Source: Protonemura montana
Taxonomy: Eukaryota; Arthropoda; Insecta; Plecoptera; Nemouridae
Direction of reading: 5' to 3'
Assembly (NCBI GenBank): GCA_947568835.1
Contig: OX387611.1
Coordinates: forward strand, 8,250,001 to 8,314,000
DNA length: 64,000 nucleotides
The position numbers were made by a program, and so were the translations under genes. The notes beneath the pieces are model-generated. The model was not told the origin of the DNA. It was given only the letters and a program-made list of their open reading frames with translations, and ran no database searches. Below are positions 14,301 through 29,300 of the stretch, piece after piece (position 1 is the stretch's first letter; each line of letters starts with the position of its first letter).

Positions 14301-17300
14301 CGATCAAGTATTCCGTAGAGGTGCCATTCAGCAACATGGCTGCCCAACCTGGAGACCACAAGGCCAGCACGGCACGAAAGGTAACAATACAATGAGAAGA
14401 CTCAAACTTTAGACCGTTTTTTTAATTATTAATCAATTTGATGAGAAGTTGCCAGCTTTCACCTGACAGAGCTTTTCAATTCTGCCATCTTATGTTACCA
14501 CGGGTATATCATGGCCTAGCATAGAAGGTTCAATGGTAGATTCAACGTTTGGTAGCCATGGAGATGCTGAGATCGCCTGACAGAGCTTCTCAATTCTGCT
14601 ATCTTATGTTACCACGGGTATATCATGGCCTTGCATAGGAGGTTCAATGGTAGATTCAACGTTTGGTAGCCATGGAGATACTGAGATCGTCTGACAGAGC
14701 TTCTCTTTTCTGTTATACCTATCTTATGTCACCACAGACACTGATTGTTACAACTGAGCTCAAAATTATGATTTGCCAATAGTTTTGGAGACTCAAATGT
14801 AATCCACTTCAATGCATTATTATTGTAGGTACTGGATCTACAGCGAGCTCTGCACGCCGACCCTTCGACTACCGGCGGGCGGCCTTTCGGAGGGGCAGAG
14901 GGCATCGATCTGCGAAATATCAACGGAACAAAGGTGACGCCCCCCCCCCCCCCTTCCTTTCAAAACGGGAATCATCGCACAGTAGTTTCTTTGTAGTTAA
15001 AAAGTATGTTGATTGTAAAAGTGATGGGAGAGTACGGAACTTACCAAGCAGGAGTGGCAGGCTGCGATAGTGGAAATGCTTTTCACAAATTCTTCCTGCC
15101 ACTCCCACTCGGTTAGTTCTGTACTCTCCCTTTATTTTTCCAATCAATCATCCACAAATCACATTACAAATCAACTTCTTAGTAGTTATTTAGCTAACTA
15201 CATATTTTACGTACTGCCGTTGAGTGTCTTATTTTTTTTGACCACATCTTTCATCTTCTGTTGTATATATATTATTATATATCATGTTAAATATCTCTAT
15301 TTAAAAAAGTGCTAAATTTGTAAATGTCATTTTTGTTTCTATCTCTTAGTTTTTGTCACGTTCCATTAATTTGCTGTTCATAATTAAAAAGGGATTTGCC
15401 TTTTCTTTTTTTGGTCTCTTTACCAAAACCTTTCTTCAGTGTTGGCTTCGATCTTCATATTTGCTTCCATCTTGTTCAATCTTCACATTCAGCCCTTTTT
15501 TTCCGTTTTTTATTGTAAATGGTATCCCAACATTAATCTTTTAGCATTTCTCACGGCCTTCATAAACTAGTAACTTCTTGTTTGTTTTCAGACATTTTAT
15601 TTGCATTTTTCCTGCATATCTTCTAGCAGTTGTAGTTACTTATGTATCCAGAATATCTGGTAGAATAAATGTGTATTTGCTGTGGAAAAAGATAAGGCGC
15701 AAAACTCATAGGAGATACAGAAAAACGTGGCGTTGTAAGATTGTAAAGATTAACATTTCTGCAAAGTTGCCTTTGTCACTGAGAGATAGAATCTTCTAAC
15801 AATGACAACATGCCGTAACAGCTAATTTCTTGGCATGTCTACAAATTTCTTGACAAGTGTACCTCATGACACCAATTTTCTTCTCCGGTAAGTTGCGTTT
15901 TCTCTTTCTTTCCTTCTTCACCACAATCAATCACAGAGAGTCTTACGTGATAAAATACGTTGTAAAATCTTACGTTGTAAAATTGTCATGAAGTTATTAC
16001 TAATTCTTTCGGTGCTGCAAATCTAATCCATGTAATTGCGTTGTTTCAGCAGCTACCGTAATGTATGCCTTTATAAACTCATCTAACTAACTCGTTTTCT
16101 TTACCAGAACAAAGTGACGGAGAAGTTCAAGCGGCCGTTCAAGAAGCGTCACTCAAGCGTCTACCACCAGCCGTCGAACCGAGTCAACAAGTACCTGGCG
16201 CAAGCGATCGACGCGAGGAGCGTTGACCGGGAGAAGGCAACGCATGTCAACCTTTTTACGTTGTGCTTCAAAGACCGAGACAAGGAGAACAGGGTGAGCG
16301 GTTTTATTATTACGACCGCTAATAACCTCTCGAAAATGCGTGACAAACAGGGACTCAAACTCGGATGTCTACCTGTCGTAGGTGTTGCTCTAACCAATTA
16401 AGCTTCTTTGACATGTCATTTTTGAGAGGATTTTTTGCATTTGATGAGATTGGAGTAAGAGTTTTTGTTTTGGTCACCAAGAAGTGTTCCTAATAAAAAA
16501 AAAAAACTTAGTGCATTGCAATTTTCAATTTGAACCAAAGTTTGCAAGATGAGCAATGTTTGGCCAAGGCTTTCTACAATTAGGGCTTTGCAAATACTCT
16601 TTACCTCAGATTCTTGAAGGATGAGTGTTAAAGAGTGATGAAGAGGTCTATTAAGGCATAAAATCTGTCAAATATCTTTGAAAAAATGGAAAATTAAATA
16701 GAGAAACGTGCAAATTTCTTTTATTATTTATTTGATGCATGATACATCTGATAGTGGTCAACGTATTTGAAGCATTTCTTTAAAATTTGCAAAATAGCGG
16801 GACGAAACGTGCCCAAATCTTTACGTTGTAGCAGATCAACAATCCGTTGCTCTTTCATTTTTTAGTACCATCTCGACACTGATCTGGGCTACTCGAGCTC
16901 GCTTGCGTGTTCGCTTGGTCTACTCCTTCTGATAGGAGCTCTGCAAGCCGTGGTGCTCCCTAGAACCATCATCCTGTTACTGCTGTTCGTCACCGCGTTC
17001 GTTTGGATCGCTGTGCTGTTGATGCTGTTGCTGGCGGCAAGGCTGAGGTGAGTTGACTACCAAACATGACCAATCAGTCTTTACTGCAATGTATACTTCA
17101 CATTTTTAAGGTTATTATTATTGCCAACCTTAAAAAAAATACTATCAAGCATATGAGGTTCAATTTGAAAGTCAACTTTGGTAGCCATGAAGATGCTGAG
17201 ATTACTGACAAAAATGTAGGATGCTTCTAGATAAAGTCACCGTCGTTTTGAGTGATAAGAGGTTTCCTTACGTTATTTCTTGCAGATAACTTGCATTTGA

Positions 17301-20300
17301 AACTGGTTTACGCTCTATTTATCTTTATTAATACTTACCACAACAACTGCTATACGTTTATCGATATTTTGAGCCATAATTATTTTATTTAAGATGTTTG
17401 TTAAGCAGGACGGCCACAATCACTAGCGAGGCGCACCTACCATCACCACTTGTTGCCAGTTCGTTTGCTTTGGAGACAGTTTTACATTAACGCTGGCCCT
17501 CTGACTTAACCTACAAACTGATTGATAAACCTTTGTTTATTCCAGGTGGATACTTTGGGACGTCTCACAAAGTTTCGCTATGCGTCTTGCGATCACTGTG
17601 TTCACCATCGTGTTGATCTACACCGTTGCGCAAGTCAATGTGGTGAGTTTTCTAATCCTACAACATCTACTTACGATTCTCATTGATACTGTTCCGTCCC
17701 AAAGCGATAGCGATGTCGAGTTTCAACCAAATACTTTAATACAGCTTTTCGTTGAGTTAAGTGCGGCTACCATCGAAAAAATTGCGTTTTTTTTCTTAGG
17801 GGTTATAATATTGACTATAAGTGTTGAAACTTGAAGTCATTCATTGCTGTTTACTCATAAGCAGTCGTATTTATACACAAACTAAAATAGTTCTGAACCC
17901 TTCCGATGAGTGGTGTCATTTGCAGTTTAATCTTGTGGTATTTCCACTGCTTATCATCGAATCTATTTTATCTGTCTAAACCTTTCTCTTATGTTCAAGA
18001 TAGTAACAAGTCAATTGTGCAAGATTTCTGAACTACCAGCAGTGATTTCTTTTGCATAACAATTAGACTATCTGTGTAAGCTTCACCTGTAGATTTAGCT
18101 AACTTACCTTTAAGTTCTTAACATAAAATTTATTATATTACAACTTAAAAAGTAATTTTTACTATTTTTAACCTCCCCCCTGAATCGCCCACAACTTAAC
18201 TCTCTCACCCTGCAGTTCGGGAGCAAATTTTTTTTTTTTAATTTGCTTTTTTTGGCTTTACCTCTACATCAATTATCATTTCTAGCTTGACAAACTCATT
18301 AATTCAGCAGGACTCCTACAAAAACCACACCATTTTCCACCTGTTCGTAAACCTTAATCAAACTTTCAGTTCACGTGCCGTTCCGACGCTCCCTGCACGC
18401 TGTCTACGAACGCAACAATGGACTCCTTGGCCGACCACCGTGCCTGCCCGCTTCCCCAATACATCGTGCTTTCGTGCACTTTGGGCTATCTGGCCGTCGC
18501 AGTGTTCCTTCGGCTGCCGATCGTGGCCAAGGCCGTGCTTCTGCTTGTAATGGCTGCCGTGTACATCTTGCTCATCGAGCTGTCACATGCGCCGCTCTTC
18601 GCGTGCTACGACCAGAGAGTCGGGTGAGTACGCTTTCAGTACTGGGGTCAAGCTGAATTTTTCTTAGTGGAAGCGAGGAATCAAAAGACGCTACTTTCCG
18701 TGACTGAAAAATCTGGTAGCGATAGATGCAAAGAGATGTAGTTTGTTTTGGCTTTGATTTCTTGTTTAATTGGTGCGCTAAGAGAAATCTTTACGCACTG
18801 GTACAAGAATAGTGTCACTTGGGTGTTCGTGGCTGGCAACTGCATAGCAAAGGATACAGCACCAAGGTCTTGCCCATGAAAGAAGATACCCGCACAAGGA
18901 CTGCACCCTGCATTGCTACAGTCTAGCCTGTGAGAGAAGATACCAGCACAAGGACTGCACCCTGCATTGCTACAGTCTAGCCCGTGAGAGAAGATACCAG
19001 CACAAGGACTGCACCCTGCATTGCTACAGTCTAGCCTGTGAGAGAAGATACCAGCACAAGGACTGCACCCTGCATTGCTACAGTCTAGCCTGTGAGAGAA
19101 GATACCAGCACAAGGACTGTCCCTGCATTGCTACAGTCTAGCTCGTGAGAGAAGATACCAGCACAAGGACTGTCCCCTGCATTACTACAGTCTAGCTCGT
19201 GAGAGAAGATACCAGCACAAGGACTGTCCCCTGTATTGCTACAGTCTAGCCCGTGAGAGGATACCAGCACAAGGACTGTCTCCTGCATTGTTACAGTCAA
19301 GCCCGTAAGAGAAGATACCAGCACAAGGACTGTCCCCTGCATTGCTACAGTCTAGCCCGTAAGAGAAGATACCAGCACAAGGACTATCCCCAGCATTGCT
19401 ACAGTCTAGCCCGTGAGAGAAGATACCAGCACAAGGACTGTCCCCTGCATTGCTACAGTCTAGCCTGTGAGAGAAGAAAGAAGAAACCAACCAGAACACC
19501 ATTGCTAATAACTCATGAATGAAATTCCAGTTATGATTTCAGTGGCAGAGGCACGGCAAAAATATAAGCTCACGAAATAAAACGCAAAAGCGTAACTCGA
19601 TTAATGTAAATTATTAAAAAAATATTGCGAAACATTTATTCAAGAATCAAGTGTATGCTCGATTAAGAAGGTTCTTACCAACAGAAAAATGCGTTGGTCG
19701 ATTCTAAAGAGAATCAAACTTAATCGAAGTAAACTAACTGCGTTTAACTGTCATAAATATCATAAAACTGATCAGGCGACAGCAGAAAAAAAAGCTTAGC
19801 GCAAAACATTTGCAGGTTGCCTTACACTTTTCCGTTTTGTAATTGGGTTTTTTCGCAGTTCTTCGTTCCGTAGTTCCCTGTTTGGTAGTTTTTGGTTTTG
19901 GTAGCGCGATCGTATCGGACCGATTGATTTGGAATCGCGTGCAGGGACGTTCAGTGGAACGCAGGGAACTGGTACGGGAAGGGAACACTGAATCTGTAAA
20001 CACAGAAAGATCGGTGGCATTTTATAAAAATTCACAGAAAAGCGATTTAATCACAATTTTTTTATGTAAACACAAATGTTATATTTGTAAATACTGAATA
20101 TAAACCTAGAACTACACTTATATCTACATACTTTCAAATTATACTAACTTGTATATTCATTTTAAACCCTGGACACATCATAGAAGTTTCACTGTCACAA
20201 GTTTCAATGTTTATAAATGTCAATGTCATAAGAATAACAGAAGCAAATTGCCCTAGACCCAAGCTCAACAACAATCCAACAATCCAATGACCAAGTCACA

Positions 20301-23300
20301 GTAGGATTATCAATCTCTCGACAGCATGGATTTGTAAAGGAATCCTGTTGTTTGCGTTGTACCGCCCTTTGAAAGGCCTGTAAGCTGGTGGTTCCCTTGG
20401 TGCTTTTCGACAGGAGTATGTCCTGAGTTTTCCTCTTACTGTCTAAGCTAGGTCCAGTAGTCACCTACGCCATTAGACCAGTGCCATACGGTTCGTTGTC
20501 AAAACACTGCGTCGTGAAACCCCACAAATAAAGCAATCACAATTACAGCCCTAAACCAGAGCGAAGCTTTTTGTGCCAAGTGCGTACTCACGCGAACGGT
20601 GGCGTTGTAAAGTCGCCAATGTCGGCGCCGTCGTCCTCCTCGTCGCCTCGCGGCATGTAGTCGACGTCCATTCCACAGCTGCTGGTGCACGGACGAGACT
20701 GCGTAGACGACGGTACAGACAAAGCTTACTGAGATATTCCATCATAAGTTGAGTTGCTAAGCAAAACCTTGGGGTAGGAGAATCCTGCAAAGTCTTACTG
20801 CTGATCACCCTCAAGCAAAAATAGAGTAGACCTTTTCTGATAGTTTGGGGCTGGTCTTACAATGTTTGGGTTCATCCTCAACTCCCTGCCAGGCCGGGCT
20901 AGCAGGCTGTCATTCACCTACAGCCAAAAGACCGGTGCCACAGGGACAGCACCAACACAATGTGGCTTAGCAGTGGCTGGTCTTTGGTGCTGTTGGACAG
21001 GAGCAGCCAACACAGTGTGTCAAAGGGACAATGCTACGCGGTGGCCGGTCCTTGGTGCTGTTGGACAGGAGCAGCCAACACAGTGTGTCAAAGGGACAAG
21101 GCTAAGCGGTGGCCGGTCCTTGGTGCTGTTGGACAGGAGCAGCCAACACAGTGTGTTAAAGTGACAAGGCTAAGCGGTGGCCGGTCCTTAAAGAGTGCCA
21201 GGCTCAATCTTATCTCTTCTGTGGCTAGGCAGACATACCTGAGACGGCGTGAAGCGACGGATGTAGGGGAAGTATGGAGCCTCAGGCGCTGCACCATAGG
21301 GGGTGTTTGGGATGGGGATGAGACGGAACCCTTTTTCCGGATCTAGGAATTGCTGCAAGGAAAACATGCAATTTTATTAGGTGTGAATAGGGCTGGCATG
21401 TTTCAAGAAATCACTTAAGTTAAGCAATGCTGCGCTGGGTCAGGTATTGGATAACTAGGAGTTGAGATTTTGGTAAAACCCGACCTTAGCGTAGTACTGT
21501 AAATCGTAATACCATGTAACCTCCATAATACCAGTTGCTAGTGGTGCTGTTGAGACTTGTTGAGACTAAGTAAGCCTATTTGCCTTGCGCAACGAACTTG
21601 GGTACTCACTCGGGAACTTGGTTGGGCAGGGGACATGCTCCGTATCCCAGGAATCGTGCTGGAAATGAATCCGGGAATGATTCCAGGAATGAAGGGTAGC
21701 AGGTCGGGTTTGCTCGTCGACAGCTCTTTGAACCTCAGCGACTTCATGAACACCGCCTCGTATTTGATCAGATTTTTTGGCTTCTCCGGAGTTCCATCTC
21801 CCGCGCCGACCTGGCGCAAGCAAAAATGATTTTGCATCAATTGGGGCTGTTTCGTTTTTGTGTAAAAAGTGCCCATAAAAATTTCCATAATATCAATAGT
21901 TATGTTGGCATTTTTAACTCTGGAAATACTGAATGTGTTTATTGATGTTAATCTTTACTCCATTTTCCTCAAAGAACGAGAGTGATTTTAATTATTTTAT
22001 TAACGTACTACAGAAAAGTGTGAAAAAAACTCCTTTAGGCATGAGTGAAAAATTTTGGAATTATAGCATATATTTTTAGGAACATGCAGATCTCCTCCCC
22101 TTCCTATAGAGCGGTTTCAAGTCATTCAGTACCAAAGCAAAATGTAGCTTTGAACTTATGTCTATAGTGTCTTGTTTTTAAAAGAACTTTACGTTTTGGC
22201 TTTTGGACCATGTTGGCGCAAACAAATTCATAGAATTACTTTCTAATGCTGATTGCACCTTAAAACCAAAATAATTTGGAACATACTGCATTTATGACCC
22301 ACTACCTAACAAGAAGTGAATTTCTTTACTTGACCAATTATAAAAGTATTTTGGGAAGCCAACAGCAGTGAACCAGCCAAATAATCTAGCAGTCTATTGT
22401 AATAAACTATTGGGGAAGAATGCAAGATAAGCCACAGATACGGTTGTGCCAGCATTTTACTTTTTCTTACCATATAGGCCTAGATAAATTGTCAGCTAAT
22501 ATCTTTGTCCTCTTTTGAAGAGATTACTTTAGAGACAACAAAACTGTAATGCTTGAAATTTAAAATAACTAACAGTGAGGAGAAAAAGTTATTGGTTATG
22601 TCTGTTTTTGTTCATAAGTACATGGATTGAAGGAATGCTATATACCTTTGAGAATGTCTTGGATTGTGCGTATTTGAGTGCCTGTTCTCTTAATGGCAAG
22701 GGCAGCTCGGTTGGTACGAACAATGGGTGAAAATTCGACATTATTATCACTTGCTACCTTTCTTGGTGTTGTAAATCGGTCAAGTGCTGCACTCAAATAA
22801 ATCAATGGTATTTTAGTGAATGACAGTTGATTGTGTTGAACTCGAAAAGACTGCACGAATCTAAATATTTGCTCTATCCAGATTGTTTTTTTAAGGTATC
22901 AAACTGGTTTTGTTTTTGTGGCCACTTTGATTTTTGTACTATGACAGCTGCCTGGCTTGACAACAATTTCAACAGTTTTGAATTTGACAGGAATTTTTGG
23001 CATACAAATGGATGTTTCTTTATCTTAACCTAACACTGAAACCCTTTATTGCTGAACCACTCAGATTTTTTTTCAGATACCTATTAGCTGATTCTAGATT
23101 TTTATTGGCAACCAGCCAGAATTCGATCCTTTTAAATTTACAACCCCTTTCCTAGATTACCTACCTAATCACCTTTTTTATATGGATCTTATCTGCTTAG
23201 CTTAAACAATAATCTATGAACTTACAGTTTTACTGCTTAAGTTTGCTCTTTTTAATCTGTTTCTATCTGCTGATATTAACTACAGTCATTAATAGCAATA

Positions 23301-26300
23301 TAAATATAAATATAAATGTGAACATGCTGGCTCTCCATTTCTATAATACATTTTTGCTCTGCAAACTAGTAAAGAAAACAATGCATTTGATGATTATTTG
23401 TGATCATATTGTTTCCATACTTAAAAACATTAAAATCAAATGCATCTGAGTTTTTGGGATCCTCAATAAATAATAAAAACATTCTCTCCTCTGCTGTGCA
23501 TTAACGGTTCCAATACCATCCATGTTCCAGCTCGGTAGTTCCGCAACACGTTCTTGCTGTGGTCTACGTTCTAATGTTCCTCTCGGCGGTTCTCATCCAC
23601 GGCAGACAGGTGGAGTGGACAGCCCGGCTGGACTTCCTGTGGCAGGTAAGACATGGCCAGATTACAACGATAACATAATTATTACTATTTACTTAAGAGT
23701 TTTTGGTTTCACTTGGAGACATTTCTTTTGTAGTCGATGAAATTCTAGAACCTGTGAACAGAAAAAGGAATTTAGGCAATCTAGGGGAAGTTAGGGAAGT
23801 TAGGGGCAATTTAGGGAATCCAGGCAATTTAACCCAGTTCTGGGAACAAATCCAAAGAGCAGAGTTTAAACTTAACATTCATACATTTGTGGGTACAGTT
23901 GTTATCACCATGGTAACAACCCGTGAAAATCTGGAAACACTGTCTGTTATTTGCTAATCATCTTTTAACTCTGGGTTTAAACTTGATCTCTGCTCTGTGG
24001 ACCTGGCTCCAGAATTCTTATCTACCATCTTTGCTAAGATGAAATTTCTGTTCGGGAGAGAGGTCGGAGGGATGAAAGTTAGTACAGCAACTTGACAAGC
24101 CTTGCTTATCAACCTCTCTACAGCATGGATTTGTGGAGGAATCCTGTTGTTCGCGTTGTACCGTCCTTCGGAAGGGACGTTGAGCCGGTAGACCCCTTGG
24201 TGCTCTTTTACAGGAATAAGCTATGTTCCGCTATCGAGTTTCCCCTCTTTCCTTCAAGGCTAGGCTAAATAATCAATCAATCAATTAATCTTTGCTATGA
24301 AGTTGCAGTTGAGCTAGCTCTTTTTGTACCTGTGAACATTAGACAGGGTTATTCAGAATCCCTTAGTAATGTTTTGTCCACTTCTGGATTCCAAAATTAC
24401 TTATGACTATTTAGCAGTACCCTAGTACTGTTTTTGCTTATATTTTTTATTCGAATCTAACTCGTTTGAAAAATTGGTTTTGATGAAGGATTGAGAGAGG
24501 ACGCGCAATTTACCGGAGAAGAAAAAATAGGCGTTGCGTGGTGCATTTGTCGAGAAATTTCTAGAATTACCAAGAATTTGTCATTGTTATTAGCTTAAAT
24601 TGTGCATCACTTATGTAAAAGCAGTGAAATGTGATTTTCATAACGACGCTAGTGAATTCGCCTGCCCACAAGTCCTTTGCTCTGGCACGGAGAGGTTAGC
24701 TTCGCAGCACCAACTCATGGCGCTAATACTTCCTTTGTTTTCAGGTGCAAGCCAACGAGGAGAAGCACGAAATGGATGCCCTTCAGCATAGTAACAAGCG
24801 CATCCTGTTCAACCTGTTGCCTGCTCATGTAGCAACCCACTTCCTTGACAACCAGTTCCGTTCCAACATGGTGAGTGAACGCTTCCTCTTCCATAAATAT
24901 AAATTATTATTATTTTTTTTTTTTTTTTTTTGAAGCAGTCCTGCTATTTTCATTACATTTATAATTAATTCACATAATAGTATTGACCTAGAGAGGAAAC
25001 TTATTTTTAACTAATACTATCTATAACATTCATTTTTGAAAACATTTGCATCAATCGAATTTACAACACCAACATCCAATTCATTGTAAAGCCTGAAACC
25101 ACTGTAGAATATCGATTGCATTTCTTTCAGAGTATTCTTTCTTTGAACTTTAATGTGATGGTCGTTTCTCATGTGCATTGTTTGCTCTCCGTTACCTTCT
25201 TTTTCATTAAGATATTCTGGGAGTTCTCTCTTTTGTAACTTGTATATAAAAGTAAGCACATTTGGTGCAACTCTCTGTCTAATAAGGGTTAATATAATGA
25301 AACATAAATAAAAGATATATGTTATATTATAGAAATATAATGATTTATACCCGTTTAATAAAAAAATATTTAAAATTATAATAATTTGTATTAAAAAAAT
25401 AAATAATAAATAAAATTAAGTAAAAGCAATTGAAAAAAAATATATTAATATATTTATTCTAATATCTTTCCTGGTTTTGTGATTGATCCTCCCATTTTTC
25501 CCCCTCAGAACACGCTGTCGCAAGACCTGTACCACCAGAGCTACTCCCGAGTGGGCGTCGTCTTTGCTTCGATCACCAACTACCACGAGTTCTACATGGA
25601 GTTGGACGGCAACAACCAGGGCGTTGAATGCTTGCGTTTGCTCAACGAGATCATCGCAGACTTTGACGAGGTGCGTTGGAAGCGATGAAAATATCTTTGA
25701 GCTTATCGAGTGAAGTTTGAGACGTTGATCTCGTTTCGATAAGCCATTTCAGTTATGTAATTTATTCAATTGGGCAATTTGACCATCAATTTTTGAAATA
25801 CTAATTTCTAAGAAAAGAAACATGCATTCCGTCTATAAAATACCGATGAAGCAAATACAGGCTTTTTGAAAAACTATTTGAACTATTTGAATGCTAAGTG
25901 AAGAACAACTAAATTTCCCAACGTTCCGTATCTTGTACCTGTTACTTTATCTAGAGTTTAAAAAAGTAACAGGCACAAGTTATGAAACGTTGCAAAATTT
26001 AGTTTTTCAAAACCCAGTTTCAAATAGTTTTTGTCAAATTTAGTGCTAAGTTTAGATTCAGTAGACATGAGTCTAAAAACTATTACACTGATAAATTCCT
26101 TGTCGCATAACCTCACATTTCCCTCGATAGCTACTCGGCGACGAACGCTTTAAGGCGATCGACAAGATCAAGACAGTCGGCTCGACTTACATGGCTGCCG
26201 TCGGCCTGATGCCGGAACGAATGATCGCAGACGACGACCACGAAGTTAGCGCAGTTCACCACCTCGGCACGCTCGTGGAGTTTGTGTTCGCCATGCGTGA

Positions 26301-29300
26301 CAAGCTGTTGAACATCAATGAGAACTCATACAACAACTTCATGCTGCGAGTCGGTCAGTAAATTAATGTAGTTCAGTTGACACTTGAATGGGTTTATATA
26401 AACGGAGATCTGTGATATGTGAAATTAATCAATAAATTACCCACGATTGACTTAGCGATAAGCACAAACATAGTGACACAGCGAATTAAACGGTCACCGA
26501 CCACCTTGAGTTTCGAATCTGCTAAACAGCAAAGTGGGATACCTACGAATCGGCTAAAGGGTTTTTAAATAGGCATTGGTCATTCAATTTTATTGTGGTA
26601 AAAATCCAATGACATGAATGGTAATTTTGTAACTTTCCATACTCGCTTTACAAAACTTTAAAAAAAGTCGCCAGAGCAAAGCCGTTTATTTTTCTTACAT
26701 ATTGTTGCTAGTCCAAACCAGCATTGTGCCCGCGTGGAACCAGAGAATTACCGCATAAAGAGTGACTTGCAATTGTTGACCATCGTTTCCGTTGTTCAGG
26801 AATCAACATCGGCCCCGTAGTCGCCGGAGTGATCGGTGCACGTAAACCCCAGTACGACATTTGGGGCAACACCGTGAACGTTGCAAGCCGTATGGACTCG
26901 ACGGGGCTACCTAATCACACTCAGGTAACAACAAGATTTCTCAAACTCGTGTTGAATAGTGTTCTCTTATTGTTTAGAAGTAGTGTATAATAGTGTATTT
27001 CAGTATAAGCTTTATTTGTGGTTGCCTTAACTCCATAAGGATGTAATATCTGTGCAAGCTTTATCTGTGGTAGCCTTTGCCCCATAAGGATGGAATATCT
27101 GTGCAAGCTCTATCTGTGGTAGTCTTTGCCCCATAAGGATGTAATATCTGCGCAAGTTTTATCTATGACCTCGTTGAGTGATTTCTTGCCTGATCTAACG
27201 GATTGTTTTCTGCACCAGGTGACGGAGGAGGTGTTCCAAGTTCTGCGAACGTCTGCGTACGAGTTCCAGTGTCGTGGCAAGGTCAAGGTGAAGGGCAAGG
27301 GCGACATGACGACGTACTTCCTCACGGATCGCAAAGCGCAAGGAACGCTTCGAGTTGAGGAACTCCACGGGATGAGACAGGGAGGAGGCGGCAATGTGCA
27401 CATGGGTGAGTCGTGTAAAACAATATTTCTGTTTCGTAAGGGCATCGGGTTACTCTAAATTGGGACTCGTAATTAGGAACTATTCATTAATTGCTCTGTA
27501 TTTACTCTGTTTTTTTTATTGTGCTCTTGGATTATGTTCTACTTTAATTGAATATAGTTTTAAGCAGTCCAATTTGCTAGATGCTAGGGGTCTGTGAATT
27601 CTTATGGGCTAGGATTATTATATATGGCTAAGCTGTAAAACGACAAGTTTCAATTTTCGTGTTTGGAGTTGTATGAAAATAGCAATTTTTTAAAGTAAAC
27701 TCTAAATTAATATAGAAATATCATAAATGAGTGGTCAAATTTCATTTTTAAAGGTAATTTTCCTATTAGCCATGTGACTTAATCAAAACCATTGCTTTAG
27801 CTAGTATTAAATTATTCATTCCTAGAACATAGTTTTGACAAAACAGATAACCCAAGCAATCTTCACATAAGCAATCAATACAACCTAACCTCACTTTCCC
27901 CAGGCAACATGTACGGCGGCGTCGCGACCCCACTAGCCCTCCTCCACCCCGACGGTTTCTCCGCCCACCCCCTCCGCAAGCCCCGTCCCTCGCGCCCCTC
28001 CGACCTGAACCCCGCCTTCCCCTCGCCCCCCTCTATCAACCCAGCGCTCATGCTACGGAACTCGTCTCGGCTCCCGTCGTTGCGGGAGACTCCACGGCAT
28101 GCGGAGTGCGAGCCGTTGCTGCCGTTGACGAGCGCGGCCAAGATCGTTCCGTCGCGTAGCTACAAGCGGAGGATTGAGGACGAGGAGGACTTGCCGCCAC
28201 CGCCGTTGCCGCCGCACAAGAACGGGCAGGCTTACTTGCCGAACATTCAGCGGCAGGAGAGGTGGGTAGATTTTGGGTGAATTTTTGCGTTAGAATTGTG
28301 TTTCCTTAAAGCTTTGGAACCTTTTTTTGCTACGTATTTTGTACTGCACACCCTTTAAATAACAGGTAATAAGGACATACTGGGGAACCACTTGTATCAT
28401 CAACTAATGGCTCTCAAAACCTCTACAAAATTTATACTTTATTTAATTTGAACGTTTGGTAGAGAACGTTATGGTAGAAAAACTAAATTCACATCTTTTC
28501 TCTGTTACTTTGAATAAAATATACTGAGGACCTGTTTTACAATACCTGGTAAATAAGTTAACTGCCAGTTCAAGATTCATCTCCATGTTCACGGCCAAAC
28601 AGATACTTCTATTTTCATCCAAATATCAAGTTATCTTATTACCTTGAAATTTATAAACTAGCCGCACACTAGCGCATACTCTTGTACCTAGCTTTGCACA
28701 GGCCAAAAAATATAGGAGAAATCCCCCATTTTACATTTCAACAACTAACTCTACCCTTTCTTGCAGGTACACGCCCCCTTGGCCACGAGGCACCTCCCCC
28801 TCAAACACAAACCACTCCCCCGTCGAACCGAAACCCTACCTTAAACCACTCCCCAAGATCCCGGCCAAAGAAACCACCTCGCCAAATCGCCAACGCAAGC
28901 TCCCCATTCACCAAAACCGTTACGCACACACTGAAGAAGCATCCGTTCGACGACTGCGAGCGAACCCCTTGCAGCGTCACTACTCAGACGAGAGCCTCCG
29001 AGATTGCGCCGGCCACTACGTCTTAGGAAGCCCCGCGATTCAAGCCAGGGTTCACAGCTCGGCCGACGAAATAAGCTCGTTGAATCATTCCCCGAGCATC
29101 AGCAGTTCCGACGAGAGCTATAGTAGGACGACGGATGCTTCGCCTTCACCGTCGCCTCCGCTACACAAACAGATTGACAAGGCGACTGCGAATCAGTGGC
29201 TGTACCCGTCGGACATTCAAGTGGATCCGTTGTCGTCGCCGGATAATTCGCCGCGGACGTCGATGGACTACATTCCGCCGCAGTGCTACATGTCTGGGAA

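Noticed and set aside
22638..22856. Alternative 72-codon minus frame over nested-gene exon 1
   Set aside because: It reaches the same donor in phase 1, which would force exon 2 into a frame whose 3' junction no longer fits exon 3. The phase 0 reading fits all five exons.
27875..28141. 88-codon minus-strand frame and similar ones at 32250-32684 and 36778-37047
   Set aside because: Shadows opposite GC-rich rut exons 20, 24 and 27.
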